From contig JACKBT010000049.1 of the NCBI GenBank assembly GCA_020634415.1, positions 1-31,898 on the forward strand: a stretch of DNA of 31,898 nucleotides, read 5' to 3'. Under the pieces are notes generated by a model that had not been told where the DNA came from, made no database searches, and worked only from the letters and a program-made list of their open reading frames with translations. Below, one piece after another: positions 8,031 through 16,211 of the stretch. Made by a program: the position numbers and the translations under genes. This DNA is from Ardenticatenaceae bacterium (GTDB taxonomy: Bacteria; Chloroflexota; Anaerolineae; Promineifilales; Promineifilaceae). Within the stretch, counting starts at the first letter, position 1. Each line of letters opens with the position of its first letter.

Positions 8031-8496
8031 TGGGGCGGATGAGCCGCCCTGGCTGCCGACTTTGACGGGGCAGCAGATTCGGATTAAGGTGCATGGTCGG
8101 GAGACGGAGGGGCGGGTGACGGTGATTGAGTATGTGGAGCAGCCGCATACGACACCGCCGGTTTATACGCGCCATGAGTTTGTGGAGGTTTTTTGTGTGC
8201 TGAGTGGGAGGTTGATGTTTAAGTTTTGGGATGAGCCGGTGTTTACGGCCGTTTCTGGCACAACCATCACCTGCCCTAGTTGGAAGCCCCATTCGTTTTG
8301 GAATGAGGGGGATGAGCCGGTGCGGGCCTTGCTGGTTTGTTCGCCAGCGGGCTTGGATCGCTTTTTTGAGGAGTCGTCGGCTTTGCGGGAGCGGATGCCA
8401 CCGGAGCGGGTGGGGGAGGGCGCGTGGCGGGCGGCGATGAAGGAGCTGCGGGATCGGTTTGGGTTGGAGCATATGGGGCCAGCACCGATTGGGTAG
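7996..8496 (+). CDS. Cupin-domain protein
   Basis: This protein has about 166 residues from the ATG at 7996, preceded by GCAGG; a GTG at 7984 is an in-frame alternative. It shows a single cupin barrel: first motif YTRHEFVEVFCVLSGRLMFK and second motif GTTITCPSWKPHSFWNEGD. The metal-binding set seems partial (His in RHEF, Glu in VEVF, His in KPHSF). The Cys- and Trp-containing second motif is unusual. The C-terminal helix (ERMPPERVGEGAWRAAMKEL) is outside the barrel. It lies between a small conserved protein and an amidohydrolase, with 38 nt to the latter, so an operon acting on a small organic substrate is plausible. Confidence 0.75.
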   Translation: MKELALSQQLISGADEPPWLPTLTGQQIRIKVHGRETEGRVTVIEYVEQPHTTPPVYTRHEFVEVFCVLSGRLMFKFWDEPVFTAVSGTTITCPSWKPHSFWNEGDEPVRALLVCSPAGLDRFFEESSALRERMPPERVGEGAWRAAMKELRDRFGLEHMGPAPIG

Positions 8497-8534
8497 TAGG
8501 TGGCAAGGGGCAGGTGGCAGGTAGGAGGTAGTAG

Positions 8535-9512
8535 ATGAGGTTGGATTTTCATACGCATTTTTATACGGCGGCTTATTTGCGGGCGGTGGCGCGGGGGGAG
8601 ACGCGGGCGCAGTTGGTGCAGGATGGGATGGGGCGCAGGCTGTTGACGGCGGGGGATTACAGTTTGTTGGCTCCGGCGCATGATGACCCAGAGGTGGTGC
8701 TGGCGGCGATGGCGCAGAATGGCATTGACCGCCAGTTGTTGTCGTTTACGATTCCGGGGCTGCATGTGGAGGAGGCGGGGGCGGGGGTGCGGTTGGCACG
8801 GCTGGTGAATGATGGCTTGGCGGAGGTGGTGAGCCGGTATCCTGATCGTTTGCGGGCGTTGGCGGCACTGCCGCTGCATGTGCCAGAAGCGGCGGTGGCG
8901 GAGTTGGAGCGGGCGGTGGGGCAGTTGGGGTTGTGTGGGGCGCAGTTGTTCTCGAATGTGAACGGCCGTTCCCTGGCCGACCCTTCATTTTGGCCGCTGT
9001 ATGAGATGGCTGAGGCGTTGGATGTGCCCCTTTTTATTCATCCAACTACGCCCGTGAGTGTAGCGGGGATGCAGGAGTTTCGGCTGGTGCCGATGGCGGG
9101 TTTTTTGTTTGATACGACGTTGGCGGCGTTGCAGTTGGTGTTTGAGGGGGTGATGGCGGCGTTCCCTAAGCTGAAGATTGTGTTAGGTAATTTGGGCGGC
9201 ACGATTCCCTTTATGGCGGGGCGGGTGGATCGGGGGTATGTGGCGTATGCGGAGGCGCAGGGGTTGGCGGAACGGCCGTCTACGTACCTGAAGCGCATGT
9301 TTTATGACACGGCGGGGATGCCGGATGTGGCCGCTTTGCAGTTAGCGGTGCAGTTTGCGGGGGTGGAGCAGATTGTGTTTGGTACTGATTTTCCGCAGCA
9401 GATTGGGGATGTGGGGCAGGCGGTGGCGGTGGTGGAGGGGCTGCCGGTGACGGCAGCGGAGAAGCAGCAGATTTTGGGGTTGAATGGGGCGCGGTTGTTG
9501 AATTGGGGGTGA
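8535..9512 (+). CDS. Metal-dependent amidohydrolase/decarboxylase (ACMSD-like, amidohydrolase_2)
   Basis: This is a 325-residue TIM-barrel hydrolase with GGAGG directly upstream. The N-terminal metal motif DFHTHF gives His6 and His8. LFIHP supplies His169, and GTDFP supplies Asp285, the usual fourth ligand. At the place where the family normally has a catalytic His before Gly-Gly (H-L-G-G), this protein has Asn219 (G-N-L-G-G), so the water-activating base of ACMSD-type enzymes is missing or replaced. The enzyme may have a changed reaction or weak activity. The 293-nt stretch after it (9513-9805) has no credible gene, only the hairpin at 9721-9777. The substrate is unknown. Confidence 0.8.
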   Translation: MRLDFHTHFYTAAYLRAVARGETRAQLVQDGMGRRLLTAGDYSLLAPAHDDPEVVLAAMAQNGIDRQLLSFTIPGLHVEEAGAGVRLARLVNDGLAEVVSRYPDRLRALAALPLHVPEAAVAELERAVGQLGLCGAQLFSNVNGRSLADPSFWPLYEMAEALDVPLFIHPTTPVSVAGMQEFRLVPMAGFLFDTTLAALQLVFEGVMAAFPKLKIVLGNLGGTIPFMAGRVDRGYVAYAEAQGLAERPSTYLKRMFYDTAGMPDVAALQLAVQFAGVEQIVFGTDFPQQIGDVGQAVAVVEGLPVTAAEKQQILGLNGARLLNWG

Positions 9513-9720
9513 GGGGAGAAGGTTGCCAGTTGTTGAGGAGAGTTGGTTCAGTGTGCCACACTAACCCTGTAGGTGGGAGTTAATGGTGTGTTGGGGGAAC
9601 GGCCGAAATTTTATCACTAACACATTCACATTCAAAAGCACAACTTGCCACAGCAGAAAATTAGTCAGCCAAACGTTATCCTGCCTCGCGCAACATAATT
9701 ATCACTTTGAATTGAAAACC

Positions 9721-9777
9721 ATCCTCCCGGAGGTTTCTTCAAAGAGGATGCTCAAGGGCCAAGCCTCCGGGGAGGAT
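9721..9777 (+). promoter_or_regulatory. Leader hairpin before the activase cluster (attenuator-like)
   Basis: ATCCTCCCGGAGGTTT (9721-9736) pairs with AAGCCTCCGGGGAGGAT (9761-9777), with one bulge and one wobble. TTCTCTTTT follows, so it can act as an intrinsic terminator. It lies 13 nt before the strong ribosome site AGGAGGAG of the next gene. The CCTCC segments could also pair with that site, so terminator, attenuator or translation control are all possible. It does not match a riboswitch class that I recognise. Confidence 0.45.
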
Positions 9778-9805
9778 TCTCTTTTATGGTAGGAGGAGCG
9801 CCGCG

Positions 9806-10724
9806 ATGAGAAAAAATCTCTATTGGGGCATTGACATTGGCTCCGTGACGGTGAAGGTGTGGTGATTCTGGACCCAGGAGCGCAGGCTGTAGCCAGCCGC
9901 TTGCGCTCACAGGGGCGTAATACAGGGGTGCTGCTGCGAGCCATTGAGGAATTGGCTGCCGACTTTCCGCTGGCGCAGATTGCGGGGGTGGGCTTGAGTG
10001 GCTCTGGCGGTGGGCCGGTGGCGCGGCGATTAGCTGCCCTCAGCCAGCGATGAACTGGTAGCCCCAGACGCGAGCGGTGGGTGAGTTTTATCCGCAAGCC
10101 CGCACGGTCATCGAGATTGGTGGGCAGGATAGCAAGTTTCTCTCGGTGCAGTGGGATGAGCAGAACCACAAGATGGTGCTGGCTGATTTTGCCATGAATA
10201 ACCTGTGCGCGGCCGGTACAGGCTCATTTTTGGATCAGCAGGCGGAGCGGTTGGGCATCGCCATTGTGGATGAGTTTGCCGACATTCATGCAGTCGCAGA
10301 GTCCGGCGCGGGTGGCGGGGCGCTGCACCGTTTTGCTAAGTCGGACATGATTCATTTGCAGCAGAAGGGGACGGCGCTGGCCGATATTTTGGCGGGGCTG
10401 TGTCTGGCGATGACGCGCAATTACCGCAGTGTGATTGGCAAGGGTAAGCCGTTTACGCCGCCGATTTTGTTTCAGGGGGGTGTGGCTTATAACCGGGCGG
10501 TGGTGCGGGCTTTTGAGACGGTGTTGCATCTGGAGCCGGGGCAGTTGATTGTGCCGGAGCATCATGAGTTGATGGCGGCGATGGGTACGGCGTTGCTGGC
10601 GATGGATGAGGCGGCGGCGGGCCGTTTGGCGGCTTTTGCGGGCTTTGCGGGGTTGCGGGATTATGTGGCAAACGGCCGTCAGCCTGACCGCAAAAGTATG
10701 CCCATCCTGCTCTGGGATATTTGA
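9806..10724 (+). pseudogene. Frameshifted N-terminal BadF/HgdC activase domain (2-hydroxyacyl-CoA dehydratase activator)
   Basis: Translation starts well (AGGAGGAG then ATG 9806, YWGIDIGSVTVKV) but meets a stop near 9863. The protein resumes in another frame (VVILDPG, GVGLSGSGGGPVARRL), shifts again near 10050 and 10070, and then reads VIEIGGQDSKF, NNLCAAGTGSFLDQQAERLG, and SDMIHLQQKGTALADILAGL. These are the ATP-binding and [4Fe-4S] Cys motifs of activases. Near 10300-10335 two compensating shifts turn the expected A-R-V-A-G-R-C-T-V-F into GAGGGALHRF. The frame-restored product would be the first of two activase domains in one large protein continuing to about 12785. Losses are mostly 1-2 nt; see the finding on sequence quality versus decay. 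Confidence 0.7.
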
Positions 10725-10772
10725 CGCGCACAATGGGATGGCTAAACGGGAGCCGCTGGTGCAAACCATACC

Positions 10773-12230
10773 GTGTATGTGGGCATTGATGTGGGTTCGA
10801 TTAGCACCAATGTGGTGCTGTTGGATGAGCAGGCGCGGGTGGTGGCGCGGCGGTATCTGTTTACGGCGGGACGGCCGTTAGAGGCGGTGCGGCGTGGACT
10901 GCGTGAAGTGGGGCTGGAAGTGGGGGCAAGGGTGCGGGTGATGGGCGTAGGCACAACAGGATCGGGGCGGTATTTGACGGGGCATTATGTGGGCGCGGAT
11001 GTGGTGCGCAACGAGATTACAGCGCAGGCACGGGCGGCCATCGAGATTGACCCATCCGTAGATACCATTTTTGAGATTGGGGGACAGGACAGCAAATTTG
11101 TGAGCATTTATCAGGGGGCTATCGTGGACTTTGCTATGAACAACGCCTGTGCCGCGGGGACAGGCTCATTTTTGCAGGAGCAGGCCGACCGTTTGCAGAT
11201 TCAGATTGAGAATGAGTTTAGTGAGCAGGCTTTTGCCGCGCCGCAGCCCGCCTGTTTGGGCGAACGCTGCACCGTCTTTATGGAGTCGGATTTGGTGCAT
11301 CACCAGCAGCAGGGGGCGGCGGTGACGGATTTAACGGCGGGGCTGGCTTATTCGATTGCCCAAAATTACCTCAATCGGGTGGTGGATGGGCGCAGCATCG
11401 GCCAAAATATCTTTTTTCAGGGGGGTGTGGCCTGGAATAAGAGCGTGGTGTCGGCGTTTCGGCAGTTGACGGGTAAACAAATTACTGTGCCACCCAACCA
11501 TGATGTGACGGGGGCGATAGGGGCGGCTCTGTTAGCCAAAGAAGCACGGCAAAAGGGGGAGTATGAGGCCAGCGACTTCAAAGGCTTCGATTTGGCCGAC
11601 CGCCATTATGAGTCGCAGGTGTTTGAGTGTAAGCAATGCCCCAATTTGTGTGAGGTGAACAAGGTGGTGATGGGCGGTGAGCGGCCCATTTACTTTGGCG
11701 CACGCTGTGACATTTTTGAGGAGGCGGGGCGGCGTAAATGTGGCGAAAGCCATGCCCGATCTTTTGCCGAGCGGATGGCGATGTTGATGGAAGGTTATGA
11801 ACCACCGGCAGAGGGTAGTGAACGGCCGTGTGTGGCGATGCCCGTGCGCTTATTTTTTATGATCTGTTCCCTATGGCGGGCCTTTTTTGCCAGTTTGGAG
11901 ATGGATATGGTGCTGTCGGAGCCGACGAATCCGCGCATTATGCGGCAAACGGCCGAATACGCCGCCGTTGAGATGTGTTTACCGGCCAAACTGGTTTTCG
12001 GCCATGTGGCCGATTTGCGTAACAAGCAAGCCGACTATCTTTTTATGCCCAGCGTGGTGAACCGCGAGAATGTGGCGCAGGGCCAGCGGCATAATGTGTA
12101 CTGCCCCTTCATCCAGTCTGCGCCGCAGTTGGTGCTGACGCATATGCAGTTGGCAGCGCATGGGCAGCAGATGTTGACGTTTCCTTATTTTATGCTGTGG
12201 CAGCCGGTGCAGAAGGGGCGCATAAGATGA
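10773..12230 (+). CDS. Second activase domain plus DUF2229 region (fragment of a frameshifted multidomain activase)
   Basis: This is the longest intact piece of the damaged gene, 485 residues. It contains a full BadF/BcrA/HgdC ATPase domain: YVGIDVGSISTNVVLLDE, GVGTTGSGRYLTG, FEIGGQDSKF, CAAGTGSFLQEQADRL with the cluster-binding Cys, GERCTVFMESDLVHHQQQGA, and FFQGGVAWN. A Cys-rich linker (CKQCPNLCEVNKV) and the DUF2229 region (LSEPTNPRIMRQTAEYA, GHVADLRNKQADYLFMPSVV) follow. Between about 11840 and 11875 it reads MPVRLFFMICSLWRAFF where another frame gives RAL-FYDLFPM-WRAFF, so a double compensating frameshift is hidden inside. Activases use ATP to pump one electron into 2-hydroxyacyl-CoA dehydratases. 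Confidence 0.75.
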   Translation: MYVGIDVGSISTNVVLLDEQARVVARRYLFTAGRPLEAVRRGLREVGLEVGARVRVMGVGTTGSGRYLTGHYVGADVVRNEITAQARAAIEIDPSVDTIFEIGGQDSKFVSIYQGAIVDFAMNNACAAGTGSFLQEQADRLQIQIENEFSEQAFAAPQPACLGERCTVFMESDLVHHQQQGAAVTDLTAGLAYSIAQNYLNRVVDGRSIGQNIFFQGGVAWNKSVVSAFRQLTGKQITVPPNHDVTGAIGAALLAKEARQKGEYEASDFKGFDLADRHYESQVFECKQCPNLCEVNKVVMGGERPIYFGARCDIFEEAGRRKCGESHARSFAERMAMLMEGYEPPAEGSERPCVAMPVRLFFMICSLWRAFFASLEMDMVLSEPTNPRIMRQTAEYAAVEMCLPAKLVFGHVADLRNKQADYLFMPSVVNRENVAQGQRHNVYCPFIQSAPQLVLTHMQLAAHGQQMLTFPYFMLWQPVQKGRIR

Positions 12231-12785
12231 TGGCGCAGCAGTTGGGGCTGCCGCTGCGCCGGATTGCGCGGGCGGCGCAGGTGGCGGCGGGGGCGCAGGC
12301 GGCTTTTTATAAGCGGCTGCGGCAGCGAGAGCGGGAGGTGCTGGCAGGGTTGGCTGGGGAGGAACGGCCGTTGTCATTGTCGGCCGTCCTTATAATGCAG
12401 GCGATGCGGAGGCTAACCAGGATTTGCCTAGCTGCGTAAGTTGGGGTTTGCCCATCCCGATGGACTTTGCCGCTGGAACGGCCGATATTTCCGCCTATTA
12501 CGACAATATGTTCTGGCGCAGTGGGCAGGATATTTGGCGGCGGCCACGATTATCCGCGACAACCCAACCTACAGGCCATCTACTGACCAACTTTGGCTGT
12601 GGGCCGACTCCTTCATCATCAGCTTTTTAGCCAGATTATGGGCCAGAAGCCGTTTTGGAGTTGGAGATTGACGACCATACGGCCGATGCGGGGTGATGAC
12701 GCGCTGTGAGGCGTTTTTGGAAGTTTGGGGATGGGGATTGGGTAATATAATTGCAGATTGGAACAGACTGACTGCGAAGTCCTAG
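12197..12785 (+). pseudogene. Frameshifted C-terminal part of the activase protein
   Basis: After 12230 the protein continues in other frames. It reads AHKMMAQQLGLPLRRIARAA (from about 12220), then TAVVIVGRPYNAGDAEANQD (about 12364-12423), then LPIPMDF with DISAYYDNMFWRSGQD, TIIRDNP, TNFGCGP, and finally LELEIDDHTADAG and TRCEAFLEVWGWG, ending at the TAG 12783-12785. Each segment is a recognisable block of the DUF2229/activase-related family. At least seven frame changes are needed, mostly explained by one missing base in a short run, for example T4 for T5 near 12653 and G4 for G5 near 12692. Confidence 0.65.
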
Positions 12786-12817
12786 TCTCCAAAATCTCTT
12801 TATGTAGGAGACATGTC

Positions 12818-14031
12818 ATGACTGAACAGGCGAAAAAACAGTTTACGTGCCTTATATGAGTGATCATTGTTATGTGATTGCGGCGGGGTTGCAGGCGCAT
12901 GGGCTGGCGGCGGAGCCGCTGCCGCCGCCGGATGATGAGACGTTGGCGATTGGGTTGGATTTGTGTCGGGGTCGGGAATGTTTGCCCTGTTTTACGACGA
13001 CGGGCGATATTGTGCGCCTGACGGATCAGGCTGATTTTGACCCGGAGCAGGCGCAGGTGCTGATGGTTTCGTCGTGTGGCCCGTGCCGTTTTGGACAATA
13101 TTTGCCTTTGCAGCAGGGCATTTTGGCGGAGCGCGGCATGGATTCCTTGGAATTTATCTCGCCTACTGCGGAGAACAATTATCAGGGGTTTGGCGAACGG
13201 CCGATTCAACTGCGCAAGCTGCTGTGGGAGGGGTTTGTGGCGGTGGATTTGCTGATTAAGCTGCTCCATGCCTATCGGCCGTATGAGTTGGAGGCGGGGG
13301 AGACGGAGCGGGTGTATGCTGTGTGTTTGGAGGAGGTGTTAACGGCCGTTCGCGCCAACGGTAGCAAAAAGTTGGACGAGGCGATGCGGCAGACGGCCGT
13401 TCGTTTTGAGGCCATCTCCGTTGATAAGCGTGAAAAACGGCCGCTTATCGGTCTCGTTGGTGAAATCTATCTGCGGCTGAACAGCTACAGCAATCAAGAC
13501 ATCATCCGCAAGGTGGAGGCGGCGGGGGGCGAGGTGGTGATGGCGACGATGATTGAGTGGTTGTACTTCAACAATTGGGGCGTGAAGACCATTGCCAAAG
13601 CGTTGGGGATGCACTTGCCCGCCTTCTTGTTGGGGCTGTCAGACCGATACCAGAAGTATCGGGAGCGGAAGTTGGCGGGGTATGTGGAGCATGTGCTGGG
13701 GGAGGGGGCGGTGGAAACGGCCGTTGAAGACCTCCTCAACAGCTTACGCCCCTATTATGAACCCTATCTCGGCACCGAGGCGGTGATGACGATGGGCAAA
13801 GCCATCGAGTATGCCCACGCTGGCTTTGCCGGTATTTTGAATGTGATGCCCTTCACCTGTATGCCTGGTCTGGTGACGGCGGGCATGGCCCCGCGCTTTC
13901 GGCCTGATTTGCACAATATTCCCTGGCTGGATGTGAGTTATGATGCGCAGCGCGGCACGAATTTGAATACGCGCCTGGAGGCGTTTATGTATCAGGCGAT
14001 TGAGTTTCATCGGAGTCGGAAGGGATTTTGA
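12818..14031 (+). CDS. 2-hydroxyglutaryl-CoA dehydratase D-component-like / activase-associated protein (one apparent frameshift)
   Basis: AGGAG (12806-12810) and ATG 12818 give MTEQAKK, but the frame stops within 20 nt. The conserved protein (VYVPYMSDHCYVIAAGLQAHG onward) reads in another frame from about 12839 and is then open to 14031. Adding one A to the A6 run at 12833-12838 restores M-T-E-Q-A-K-K-T-V-Y-V-P. Cys motifs typical of this family are present: LCRGRECLPCFTTTGD, SSCGPCRFGQ and NVMPFTCMPG, probably ligands of an iron-sulfur cluster. Members accompany the big activase proteins and are related to the dehydratase subunits HgdA/B. The gene is 32 nt downstream of the reconstructed end of the activase protein, so it belongs to the same operon. 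Confidence 0.75.
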
Positions 14032-14102
14032 CGCGAAGGCGCAAAGGAACAGGGATAGGACTTACGCCGTTGCTCTGGCCGGTGTCACACCGCGCCAGAC
14101 AG

Positions 14103-14127
14103 GTGGCTCGGCCAGGAGGCCGGCCAC
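14103..14127. repeat. GC-rich palindrome related to the one at 22224
   Basis: GTGGCTCGGCC (14103-14113) pairs with GGCCGGCCAC (14118-14127) around AGGA, with one bulged T. A related hairpin, GTGGCACGGT...ACCGGCCAC followed by AGCA, lies near 22224-22252. Both sit close to a copy of the triple-repeat promoter, one before it and one after it. It is a short dispersed palindrome; there is no T-run. The remaining bases of the 240-nt gap 14032-14271 hold only the promoter described next. Confidence 0.5.
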
Positions 14128-14185
14128 AGCACTTCAAGTGCATAACTCCTAAGGGAAAGTTTTTACGCTTCTTGTTTATCAGCCG

Positions 14186-14238
14186 CGCACAGAATCGCAC
14201 AGTTTTGACACATTTGCGCAGAGATGGCGGGTTATGCT
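14186..14238 (+). promoter_or_regulatory. Triple direct-repeat promoter, copy 1 (envelope operon)
   Basis: The half-sites CGCACA (14186), CGCACA (14196) and CGCAGA (14217) are followed by the -10 box TATGCT (14233-14238). Start-to-start distances are 10, 21 and 16 bp. They are identical in the three other copies (17262, 19238, 22137). No consensus -35 lies 17 bp before the -10, which suggests activator-dependent transcription. Helically phased direct repeats next to a missing -35 are typical of OmpR/PhoB-type response regulators. The start codon is 33 nt downstream of the -10. Confidence 0.75.
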
Positions 14239-14271
14239 CTCTTGTAAATCAAGGCAAAGCAGGAGAGTACG

Positions 14272-14988
14272 ATGTTTATCCCCATACCTTTTTCTAATTT
14301 GATAACTGCTGGTGAGCGGAACGGCCGTTGCCTCACCATTCTCAAAATCATCTTCATGCTGGCAGCGGCAGGGCTGTTGTTTGTCTTCCGCCAGCCGCTG
14401 CTGGATTTGCTGCACATTATCGGCGATCGGGAAGCGGTGGCCGCTTATTTGGAGCAGTTTGGCTTGTGGGCGCCGCTGCTGTTGGCGACGATTTTGGTGT
14501 TGCAGGTGATTGTGGCGGCGATTCCCGGCCATGCGCTGATGGTGGGTGGTGGGTATGTCTTTGGCTTTGCCCCAGCCTTTGCCATCAGTCTGGCAACGAC
14601 GGTGTTGGGCAGCCAATTGGCTTTTTTGTTGGCGCACTGGTTTGGACGGCCGTTAGTCGAGCGCTTAGCCCCCGTAGATGCCCTCGACAAATGGTATGAT
14701 GTCTCTGCCAGGAAGGGGATGATCTTCTTCATGTTTGCCTTCATGCTGCCCATTTTCCCCGCCGATGTGATGAATTATGTGGCCGGACTTAGCTCTTTAT
14801 CGGCGCGGCGTTTCTTTGTGGCGAATCTGATCGGCCGTACTCCTGGTGTGATTATTATGACGGCGATTGGGGCTTACGGTTTTCAACTTTCGGGCAAAGT
14901 CTGGTTGGGTATTCTGGCGGCCGGGGTGGTGATGTTTCTTGTCTGGTACACCCTGTTAGCCCAGAAGCGACAAGAGGTGCAATCATGA
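14272..14988 (+). CDS. TVP38/TMEM64-type (VTT domain, DedA-like) membrane protein
   Basis: This 238-residue integral membrane protein has AGGAGAG before ATG 14272. It shows an N-terminal span (LTILKIIFMLAAAGLLFVF), a long VTT core (GLWAPLLLATILVLQVIVAA, then IPGHALMVGGGYVFGFAPA, GSQLAFLLAHWFGRPLVER) and the late conserved segment FMLPIFPADVMNYVAGLSSL with NLIGRTPGV, and ends in a C-terminal span. VTT/DedA proteins are now linked to lipid scrambling or undecaprenyl-phosphate recycling. Its TGA overlaps the ATG of the glycosyltransferase gene by 4 nt (ATGA), so the three genes 14272-17242 form one translationally coupled operon. That fits a role in envelope lipid handling. Confidence 0.85.
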   Translation: MFIPIPFSNLITAGERNGRCLTILKIIFMLAAAGLLFVFRQPLLDLLHIIGDREAVAAYLEQFGLWAPLLLATILVLQVIVAAIPGHALMVGGGYVFGFAPAFAISLATTVLGSQLAFLLAHWFGRPLVERLAPVDALDKWYDVSARKGMIFFMFAFMLPIFPADVMNYVAGLSSLSARRFFVANLIGRTPGVIIMTAIGAYGFQLSGKVWLGILAAGVVMFLVWYTLLAQKRQEVQS

Positions 14989-16211
14989 AAATTATGCAGA
15001 TTACACAATCTTATCCACCCATGATTAGTGGTGCATCGTTGATAGTGGCTGAACTGGCGAAGGGGTTGGCGCAAGCGGGACATGAGGTGCTGGTGGTGGC
15101 GGCTAGTGAGCGGCCAGAGGGGTATGGGCAGCAGGACGGCCGTTTACGTATTGAGCGCTTACCATCCTGGCATAACCCGGTACGGGTGGGGCAGCGATTT
15201 ATGGTGTGGCCGCAACGGCCGTTAATGAAGCTCGCCCAATCGTTTCAGCCAGATGTTATTCACATACACGAGCCATTGGCCTTGAGCGTTTGCGGCTTGA
15301 AAGCGGCTAAAACCATGAATGTCCCGGCTGTGTTGACCCTGCATCAACTGCCCTGGTTCGTCACCAAATATACCAGGTGGTTGAATTTTGAATGGCTGTT
15401 ATGGGCTTATGGCCGCCATGCCTTGAAGCAATATGCGGCCCATATTGTGCCTATGGCGCAGATAGCCGGGGTTGTCCAACAGTACACGGGCTGCCCATCC
15501 TGCGTCATTCCCCATGGTTTGGATTTAGCACGATTTCAGACCGACGATGAGACAGGCGGTGAGGCCGCATCTCTACGGCACAAGTATGGCCTGCCCGCCA
15601 ATAAACCGGTGATGCTGCATGTCGGCCGTTTGGATGTGGATAAAAATGTCCAATATGTATTGCAAGCAGTGGCACAAGTAACGGCCGTTGTTGAGGCCGA
15701 ACTGCTCATTGTCGGTGATGGTCGCCAACGGCAAGCATTAGAGAAGTTGGCCGAAGTATTGGGGATTGCCGAGCATTGCCACTTTACGGGCTTTGTCGCC
15801 CCAGAAGGGGATTTGTCAGGTGTTTACCATCTGGCTGATCTGTTTGTGACGGCCTCAGAAATTGAAACGTTGGGCATTGTGATTTTAGAGGCGATGGCTT
15901 CGGCCTGCCCTGTTGTGGCTGTGAATGCGACTTGTATGTCTGAACTTGTTCATGACCAACATGGGGGCTTTTTGGTTAACCCCCAAGATATAGAAGGGTT
16001 AGCTGCCAAGATGATTTGGCTGCTGCAAAATCCAGAAGCTGCGCGGCAAATGGGACAATATGGGCAAGCCATTAGCCATCAATATAGTTTGGAGATGATG
16101 GTTAAGGAGCATTTGGAGCTATACCAAGTTGTGCAAGAGGCCCGTGCGCCACTCCCTGTTGCTTCTTCAGCAGTAACCCCTACTCATGTGCAGCACCGGG
16201 AGGCGAAATGA
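14985..16211 (+). CDS. GT4-family glycosyltransferase
   Basis: This 408-residue GT-B enzyme has an acceptor-side opening with a Gly-rich turn (MKIMQITQSYPPMISGASLI), DVIHIHEPLALSVCG, and a donor-binding half with LHVGRLDVDKNV (about 211-222). It carries the family motif E-x7-E at Glu294 and Glu302 (EIETLGIVILEAM). It is most like lipid or polysaccharide glycosyltransferases such as diacylglycerol or phosphatidylinositol glycosyltransferases, but the donor and acceptor cannot be fixed. It overlaps both neighbours by 4 nt. With a VTT protein and a phospholipase D-like protein beside it, a glycolipid product is the best guess. Confidence 0.85.
   Translation: MKIMQITQSYPPMISGASLIVAELAKGLAQAGHEVLVVAASERPEGYGQQDGRLRIERLPSWHNPVRVGQRFMVWPQRPLMKLAQSFQPDVIHIHEPLALSVCGLKAAKTMNVPAVLTLHQLPWFVTKYTRWLNFEWLLWAYGRHALKQYAAHIVPMAQIAGVVQQYTGCPSCVIPHGLDLARFQTDDETGGEAASLRHKYGLPANKPVMLHVGRLDVDKNVQYVLQAVAQVTAVVEAELLIVGDGRQRQALEKLAEVLGIAEHCHFTGFVAPEGDLSGVYHLADLFVTASEIETLGIVILEAMASACPVVAVNATCMSELVHDQHGGFLVNPQDIEGLAAKMIWLLQNPEAARQMGQYGQAISHQYSLEMMVKEHLELYQVVQEARAPLPVASSAVTPTHVQHREAK

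Noticed and set aside
9583..9792. A 69-codon open frame in the gap before the activase cluster
   Set aside because: No ribosome site, composition unlike the neighbours, and it runs through the leader hairpin; no recognisable protein motif.
12818..12860. Programmed -1 frameshift at the A6 run of the D-component-like gene
   Set aside because: The run is short and the neighbouring gene shows many similar losses, so a missing base is the simpler explanation.
14205..14238. Classical sigma-70 promoter TTGACA ... TATGCT in copy 1
   Set aside because: The spacer would be 22 bp, and TTGACA is not kept in the other three copies; the fixed half-site geometry is the better description.
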